A stretch of 64,000 bases of DNA from Oscillatoria sp. CS-180 (GTDB lineage: Bacteria > Cyanobacteriota > Cyanobacteriia > Phormidesmidales > Phormidesmidaceae), in contig NZ_JAQMUB010000043.1 in the NCBI RefSeq assembly GCF_028330965.1, forward strand, positions 1 to 64,000, written 5' to 3'. The translations under genes and the position numbers were made by a program. The notes beneath the pieces were generated by a model. That model was not told where the DNA came from, did not search any database, and was given only the letters and a program-made list of their open reading frames with translations. Below are positions 58,522 through 64,000 of the stretch, piece after piece (within the stretch, counting starts at the first letter, position 1; each line of letters starts with the position of its first letter).

Positions 58522-58950
58522 TTTCTTACTCGCACTTTATAGATAATAACTGGAGTAATTAGAATGCCTTAAGAGACACATGGTGAAGTTGTTGGAATGG
58601 CAATATTGAATGCAATAGTTACATGTAAATCATAAGAGTGTTTATGCTGACTTTTTAACACGAGCTTTCAAGCACACAGGTACAAAACGACATGTTCATG
58701 CAGATGAGCCGTCAGTTTTGCACTACTAGTGTAGCCATTAAGTGCATCTGAGCTAACCAAAAAGCAAATTAACAGCCATGAAAAGAGTGATTTTTCCTCT
58801 TCTGGTTCAGTCCCCTTCAACAGCGGGAAGTTTGTCGAACAGCATAAATTTCATAGTAAAAATTTATGCTTGAGCGCTTGTAAAATGGCCTTTAGTCATG
58901 AATCAATTGCTTAATTTTCGATATTGAAAGTTGCAGAAATAATCAGTAAT
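58522..58950. other. Intergenic region inside the polysaccharide gene set
   Basis: About 430 bp, AT-rich, with no convincing gene. It may carry an internal promoter. Confidence 0.4.
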
Positions 58951-60297
58951 CTATCGAATTTCGATCAAAGGATTTCTGTTAACTCCGGACTTGTTCGAGG
59001 CTAACTTTTCTGACAAAACCTTTGTCTCTAAGGAAGCTATGATGCACGCCAACATAAAGAGAGTTATCCATCCAAAAGGTGCATGAGCATTGGATATAAA
59101 CCCCCAAAGGCAGTAGGCACAGACTGAACAAAACAAAGCCTTGCCAATGTTTCGGTCAGATTGAAACTTCAGTCTATTTGTCTTAAATAGCAGAAAAGAT
59201 TGTCTCAAAAGAATGAATATCAATGATATGTAGAATGCTAGACCAACTGTTCCCCACGTAACAAAGGCCCAAACATACACGTTATGGGGAGCCGCAGATC
59301 CCTGGATCACTCCCCATTCATTCACTACATCAAAAAGTCTGATGTGTTCGTTCAAATACTCCCACCCACGGGCACCAAAACCAAATATTGGAGAGTATCT
59401 CAAGGTGTATGAAATTGCTGGGATCCAAGCATGCTCCAGACGATAACCAAAAGAACCACCATCGTTCAATTCATCATTAAATGTACCGGTTATGATGCTA
59501 GCGTCTGCCAAAAGATATAGTCCACATCCCGCAGAAACCAGAGTTGAAAATATCAAGGTTCTTCCCATAGAAAGTCTGGAGTAATACATGAACAGAACCA
59601 AGGGAAATGTTATGAAAATTGCTGTTCTTGTCCCATTTAGTAAAAGCGCAAGTAAAGTACCAAATATCAAAATATATCTGAATAGTATTTTCTTAGGTCC
59701 TTTTGTACTTTCTACGCGCAAAAGTGCTAACGGGAAGACTGTCATCATGAAATTTGCATCTTCATTAGCTGCATGGAAAATGCCGAATGTTTTGATTTTA
59801 CTACCTCCAACAAGCGCAGATAGGATACTGCCTATACTCAGCTTCGATTGAATGACCAGTATGGGATATTGAATTATCGTAATCAGAAACAAGAAGGTAA
59901 GAAAGCCTAAAAGCACATTTCTGATTCTTTGTTCATTCCTTGGCGTCAAAATTGTTGTGAGGCTCAAGTATGAAAAGAACCAGAATAGTATTCTTACAAG
60001 TCCTCTAGAATGTGCTGACGCAAGGCTTCTTGGCGATATTGCTATTGCTTGAAGAATAGAAAGCAAAATCAACAGGAATATCGGCACTAAGAATATTTTC
60101 TTCTGCAAGAAGTATTTATTTTTCTTGAGAATTAGGAGAAGCGTTAAAGCCAGTATAACTAGTGCACCTAATCGATAAACACCCAGAAAGGAGACGCTAC
60201 CAACACGAACATTCACGATTGATGAAATAGCTGGAATAGATAAGGATAAATCTATTATCAAAAGCAAAAGCGGTATTTGAAAGGCCTTTATTTTCAT
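58951..60297 (-). CDS. O-antigen ligase/polymerase-like membrane protein (Wzy type)
   Basis: 448 residues with about ten to twelve hydrophobic segments and a large loop (about 255-330) containing GFGARGWEYLNEHIRLFD and SAAPHNVYVWAFVTWGTVGL. The HNxYV-type loop is typical of O-antigen ligase/polymerase family proteins (Wzy/WaaL). It probably polymerises repeat units on the outer face of the membrane. No separate flippase was seen in the window. Confidence 0.85.
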   Translation of the reverse strand: MKIKAFQIPLLLLIIDLSLSIPAISSIVNVRVGSVSFLGVYRLGALVILALTLLLILKKNKYFLQKKIFLVPIFLLILLSILQAIAISPRSLASAHSRGLVRILFWFFSYLSLTTILTPRNEQRIRNVLLGFLTFLFLITIIQYPILVIQSKLSIGSILSALVGGSKIKTFGIFHAANEDANFMMTVFPLALLRVESTKGPKKILFRYILIFGTLLALLLNGTRTAIFITFPLVLFMYYSRLSMGRTLIFSTLVSAGCGLYLLADASIITGTFNDELNDGGSFGYRLEHAWIPAISYTLRYSPIFGFGARGWEYLNEHIRLFDVVNEWGVIQGSAAPHNVYVWAFVTWGTVGLAFYISLIFILLRQSFLLFKTNRLKFQSDRNIGKALFCSVCAYCLWGFISNAHAPFGWITLFMLACIIASLETKVLSEKLASNKSGVNRNPLIEIR

Positions 60298-60347
60298 GTC
60301 CTATATCTAAAGAGCTATTTGCTTTGCAATCTATTACAGTCAAAATG

Positions 60348-61610
60348 TCAACTGTTTACTTTCGCTTTCTGAATGTCTTCGAAAAGCTTTGAATATTGCT
60401 TAGCCTGAATATCGAGAGTAAAGTTGGAAATGACTTTTTGCCGAGAGTTAAACGTGAGCTTTTGATAACGCTCTCCATCCTGTAGTGTCTCAAAAATTCC
60501 TTTTGCTAAATCCTCAACCTCAAATGGCTTTGCCAAATAACCATTCTCACAATGATTAATCATATCTGGCATACCTCCAATACGAAAGGCAACGCAAGGT
60601 AATCCGCACGCTAGGGCTTCCATAACAGTATTCGCTAGGTTTTCCTGTAGAGAGGGAGCTACAAAGACATCTGCAGCAGAATAAATAGTCGCCATAGAGA
60701 TATCATCATTAAAAACACCTAGATAGTGAGTTTTTAACCCAAAATCAGGCGGATTCTTGGGAGGTGGAGAACCTATCACTGCAATTTCGACCCCATCGAG
60801 CCTCCCAGCTTTAGTTAACTCTAGCAAAGCTGGATGCAAGAGATGAAATCCTTTACGCTTATCGCTGGTTGCTCTAAGTGCCCCAAAGAGAATTATCTTT
60901 ATGTCTGATGGCAAGCCTAACAGATTTCTCGCCAGGCTCTTATCAATAGGTTTGTATACAGATTCATCAACGCCGTTTGGAATAACTTCTACACGTCGAT
61001 TCATGAAAAGAGTACTTTTACGAGCACACTGGGCAAGCCATTGACTGGGAGTAACAACTGTTAAATTAGCCTTCTGGAAGGTATTGTATTTCCGCTGCCA
61101 AACCCAGCGAGATAGGTCAGAATCTTTTTTGCTTGACAAAGCTGGACATTGGCCGCAGGCACCCACGTATCGTTCACAGTTTTGATCGTAGTGACAACCT
61201 CCGGTGAAGGGCCACATGTCGTGAAGTGTCCACGCCAGCGGTAGAGATATTTTAGATAGAGATTCAATCCTTAGGAAGCCTGCATTTACCCAATGAAGAT
61301 TTACAATATCAGGCCTTAGTTGCTTTACCGTTGTGCTGACTTTATCAGGAAGCCACTGAAGAGAAAAGGTTGACTTTTTTCGTTGAGAATACTTTTTGAG
61401 AGGATAGTTATCGATCGCAACACGACTCCAGGCAATAGACTCCCCTATTCTGGTGTTAGTGATTGGAACAACATCAGAATCCTGAGTGTTCTTGTCCTGA
61501 ACAAGCATTTGCGAATAGACGCCAGTTGTCAGCAATCCTTTATGAAGTCGGTTAGCTGCTCGAGCTGCTCCACCCTGATTGTCTGAGCTACTAAGAATTA
61601 GAACTTTCAT
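60348..61610 (-). CDS. GT4-type glycosyltransferase
   Basis: 420 residues. N-terminal SSDNQGGAARAANRLHKGLL, the Cys-rich CHYDQNCERYVGACGQCPAL found in this subfamily, then VIPNGVDESVYKP, ALRATSDKRKGFHLLHPALL, VAPSLQENLANTVMEALACG (Glu site) and FRIGGMPDMINH. It likely adds a sugar to the growing polysaccharide. It starts 7 bp after the stop of the sulfotransferase gene transcribed before it. Confidence 0.9.
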   Translation of the reverse strand: MKVLILSSSDNQGGAARAANRLHKGLLTTGVYSQMLVQDKNTQDSDVVPITNTRIGESIAWSRVAIDNYPLKKYSQRKKSTFSLQWLPDKVSTTVKQLRPDIVNLHWVNAGFLRIESLSKISLPLAWTLHDMWPFTGGCHYDQNCERYVGACGQCPALSSKKDSDLSRWVWQRKYNTFQKANLTVVTPSQWLAQCARKSTLFMNRRVEVIPNGVDESVYKPIDKSLARNLLGLPSDIKIILFGALRATSDKRKGFHLLHPALLELTKAGRLDGVEIAVIGSPPPKNPPDFGLKTHYLGVFNDDISMATIYSAADVFVAPSLQENLANTVMEALACGLPCVAFRIGGMPDMINHCENGYLAKPFEVEDLAKGIFETLQDGERYQKLTFNSRQKVISNFTLDIQAKQYSKLFEDIQKAKVNS

Positions 61611-61616
61611 ATATAG

Positions 61617-62516
61617 TTAGATTAACCAATTCGATAGATCACGGTTCAGCATATCCTGAAGCTTGAGAATGTCTTCTCTATAAAGCTTTCTAAGACTGAC
61701 TCGAGCACGTTGAGGCATCTCTTCTTTTACGCGATTTCTATTATTCAGAGAGATCTTGACCTGGCTTCTGAGTTTCTCAGAAAGTAAAGGTCTTAAGGAC
61801 TTCTTTATCAGATTAGGTTTTGACAGAAAATCATGAATCAGCTTATTTTTGGGAGTCCCAGAAACATTACGACGACCAATTGAAGTAGTAACGATTGAAT
61901 CGTCAACTTCTAAAAATTCACAAATATTTGAGAGAAGCTTCGATGTTTCATTCTTAAGGTCTTCGTAGAGATATATTCGAATTTGATCTTGGCCAAAAAG
62001 GTTGAAGTAACGTTCAAGCTGGACTGAATAAAAGCCCATCTGAGTGTAGCGCCATAGATATTCCCAGTTGTTAGCACAGCGTTCTTCCTCGCGTTGAAGC
62101 GCTAGTTCAAAATCAGAGATAGTCTCGCGTTCATCTCTGATCGCATGCATAAATGCTGAGTATGCCCTCTCCACTGGATCTCTAAGAATGACGATAAGTT
62201 TAACGTTAGGCAAATAGTGGTAGATTCTTTCTGGAGCTTTAGTGCTATACAGATACCAAGTTGTTGCCTCTCCGATCGCTACCTCATCTGAAACATTACT
62301 GAAAAGTTGCTGATATGCTTTGAAGTCAGTAATGATGTGGCTATATAGCTCAAGGTCACGGGGACCTGCAAACTTGGGAGATTCTCCTTCAAAGTCAAAG
62401 AAGCCCGGCTCTTTAATTTCACTCACGAATATTTGAGGATGCCGACTCATATGTCTAGCAAGAGCAGTAGTGCCCGCCTTTTGAGCACCGATAATCAAAA
62501 AATTAGGAAGTACCAC
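61617..62516 (-). CDS. Sulfotransferase (PAPS-dependent)
   Basis: 299 residues. FLIIGAQKAGTTALARHMSR at the start, KEPGFFDFEGESPKF, and VILRDPVERAYSAFMHAIRD as the 3'-phosphate site, followed by LYLYEDLKNET-like IRIYLYEDLKNE. A basic C-terminal segment follows. Together with the others it gives five sulfotransferases in about 15 kb. Confidence 0.88.
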   Translation of the reverse strand: MVLPNFLIIGAQKAGTTALARHMSRHPQIFVSEIKEPGFFDFEGESPKFAGPRDLELYSHIITDFKAYQQLFSNVSDEVAIGEATTWYLYSTKAPERIYHYLPNVKLIVILRDPVERAYSAFMHAIRDERETISDFELALQREEERCANNWEYLWRYTQMGFYSVQLERYFNLFGQDQIRIYLYEDLKNETSKLLSNICEFLEVDDSIVTTSIGRRNVSGTPKNKLIHDFLSKPNLIKKSLRPLLSEKLRSQVKISLNNRNRVKEEMPQRARVSLRKLYREDILKLQDMLNRDLSNWLI

Positions 62517-62575
62517 AGAATTATCAATACCTCACATCATATGAATCTTAATTGAGCTTCATTTAAACAACTATC

Positions 62576-63514
62576 CTAAAGCCCGATTTTCACCTTAAAG
62601 ATGCTCAGAGCATAGCTTATTGCTTTACGTAACTTTTGGACAGTACGGGCCTTTAAAGATCTATGCCAAACTTTCATAAACCTCTGTTGATCGTACTCTC
62701 TATCGATTGCAGTCTCTTTTGGTGGTTTCAGTGGAAAGCTGATAGAAGCCACTCTCAAATTAGCTCTAGTGTCCTCTGAAGATTTGGTATTTGTTGCATT
62801 TTTGCTGAATCCGACATTCGAGATCACGTTAACAGCTGGAGTAATAGTCATACCAGAATGCATCAAACACATGAAGAAAAATGGATAGGCCCACGAATCT
62901 ATTTTTCCGTTGTATGCTTTGTCAAGTACTCGTGAACGATTTTCAAATTGCTGATCGTTATCAATAAATTCGCGAATATTTTTTTTAATATTAGGGCTAC
63001 TCCAAGCACTCATGTGAGGATCGTACAGTTGCCATACTCTACGCCAGGTTGCCCATCCCCAACAATCAAAATATGCGGAGAAATGAAAGCTTTGATCGTC
63101 GCTTTTCCAGTCACCCAGATGATTGTGGCCTGTTATACAAAAGATCTTCTCATCGTCTTTGTATTTTTCTAGCAGCTCGCTGCAATAGGCAAAAAAGGAA
63201 GTATTAGGGACACAATCATCCTCAAGAATGATCGCAGTCTCAACCTGTTCAAACACCCAGGTAAGTCCGCTCGATATTCTCTTTTTCAAGCCTAGGTTGA
63301 TATCCGAATAATTCTTGAAGACTTGACAATTCCAGTCAACTCCTTCGATAAGTTGGCGAGTTTCATAGCATTTATCTGTTTCCTCAGGATGATCACTTCT
63401 TGGACCATCAGCAATAACAAAAAGTTTTTGAGGAGCCGCCAGACGAATCGCTTCGATCACTCTTTGTGTCGTATCTGGCCTCTTGAAAATAACTAGAACA
63501 ACTGCAGTCTCCAT
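62576..63514 (-). CDS. GT-A glycosyltransferase (GNT-I/HlpA-like)
   Basis: 312 residues. VLVIFKRPDTTQRVIEAIRL near the start, LFVIADGPRSDHPEE, and the metal site AIILEDDCVPNTSFF. Then come CWGWATWRRVWQLYDPHM and DSWAYPFFFMCLMHSGMTIT. This family is often annotated as hemolysin-like HlpA but is a glycosyltransferase. It lies 60 bp from the adjacent sulfotransferase. Confidence 0.82.
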   Translation of the reverse strand: METAVVLVIFKRPDTTQRVIEAIRLAAPQKLFVIADGPRSDHPEETDKCYETRQLIEGVDWNCQVFKNYSDINLGLKKRISSGLTWVFEQVETAIILEDDCVPNTSFFAYCSELLEKYKDDEKIFCITGHNHLGDWKSDDQSFHFSAYFDCWGWATWRRVWQLYDPHMSAWSSPNIKKNIREFIDNDQQFENRSRVLDKAYNGKIDSWAYPFFFMCLMHSGMTITPAVNVISNVGFSKNATNTKSSEDTRANLRVASISFPLKPPKETAIDREYDQQRFMKVWHRSLKARTVQKLRKAISYALSIFKVKIGL

Positions 63515-63640
63515 AAAATCCGTCTAAGCTAGTACACTTCATTTGCAAGTTAAATTCATCCCAAACTTAATTACCCTTTATGAAAGGAAAAACTTTAATG
63601 AATTTTCACAAGCCAAAAATACACCCATCTCAAGTAGTAT

Positions 63641-64000
63641 TTAGAAGCTACTCTTGATCGTAGTAAGCAATGGAAGTATGTGTTGCCTGTACAATAATCT
63701 AATACGTGAACCATAAAAATGCATGAAAGGAACCATGTGTATCTCATGCGAAGCTTCGTGAAAAACAGCATCAATCAGCCTTATCCACCTTGTTATTGTG
63801 AGATCTGTTTGAGCATCAAACCATTGAGCAACTGCCATAGACCTCTGTTGAAGTTCACGATATCTTAGGGGTTCAGAGACCAGCCATTCAACTTTTTCGG
63901 GTATCTTCTTGTGCCCATCAACAATTAGCTCTGGAAAAAAACGCATGCAATCCGACATGCCGTAGTCACCGGAAGCAATTACAGGAGTACCAAAAGCCAT
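63641..64000 (-). CDS. C-terminal part of a glycosyltransferase, cut by window end
   Basis: 119 residues visible, 3' end only. MAFGTPVIASGDYGMSDCMR resembles the donor-binding end of a GT4 enzyme (GxPVIAS). The rest is helical. The start must lie beyond base 64000; the Met at the edge is probably internal. Confidence 0.6.
   Translation of the reverse strand: MAFGTPVIASGDYGMSDCMRFFPELIVDGHKKIPEKVEWLVSEPLRYRELQQRSMAVAQWFDAQTDLTITRWIRLIDAVFHEASHEIHMVPFMHFYGSRIRLLYRQHILPLLTTIKSSF

Overview
This window comes from a cyanobacterium that can perform far-red light photoacclimation (FaRLiP). The octamer GCGATCGC/GCGATCG (HIP1) recurs throughout. The left half carries photosystem I, photosystem II and allophycocyanin paralogs together with a chlorophyll f synthase and an RfpA/RfpB/RfpC regulatory system. 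No RNA genes or CRISPR arrays were seen. The genus cannot be set from this sequence.

Layout. (1) 1-2.4 kb: the edge of a probable transposase helper ORF, a coiled-coil protein built from 11-residue repeats, a 110-bp MITE-like inverted repeat and a secreted acidic protein. (2) 2.5-33.9 kb: the FaRLiP cluster. On the minus strand, rfpB-rfpA-rfpC and chlF-psaA2-psaB2-psaL2-psaI2-psaF2-psaJ2 run leftward. On the plus strand, apcD5-apcB2-apcD2-apcE2-apcD3-psbD3-psbC2-psbB2-psbH2 run rightward, followed by a 48-residue membrane protein and a Ycf35-like protein. psbA3 closes the block on the minus strand. Inserted between chlF and the apc genes is a second set of PSII genes not usually listed in this cluster: psbV, psbF, psbO and a 45-codon fragment that copies the PsbO amino terminus. 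(3) 34-42 kb: an M15 peptidase-like protein, a pentapeptide/membrane protein, an SDR protein, heme oxygenase (bilin supply) and a PlsY-like/dikinase fusion. (4) 42.9-64 kb: a surface-polysaccharide locus with GDP-mannose dehydratase and GDP-fucose synthase, two WecG/TagA-type transferases, a priming sugar transferase, a polymerase, several glycosyltransferases and five sulfotransferases. A ureido-hydrolase module (GntR regulator, M20 hydrolase, allophanate-hydrolase-like protein) is interspersed.

How it works. RfpA has the GAF cysteine, PHY tongue and histidine kinase of a phytochrome; RfpC and RfpB supply receiver domains and a DNA-binding output. They are expected to switch on ChlF (chlorophyll f) and the alternative PSI, PSII and phycobilisome-core subunits. 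The allophycocyanin set shows known far-red hallmarks: ApcE2 has VIPEDV in place of the bilin cysteine. One ApcD paralog also has Ala at the bilin cysteine.

The best candidate for something undescribed is the 446-residue protein at 31279-32619. It reads as two tandem phycobiliprotein-fold domains. The second keeps a CIRD motif like the bilin site of ApcB2, and a C-terminal coiled coil follows. Other strong leads are the extra psbV/psbF/psbO block with its mini-PsbO, three compensating hairpins between apcB2 and apcD2, and paired palindromes upstream of rfpB. All functional statements rest on reading the sequence and recalled family knowledge; no database search was run.
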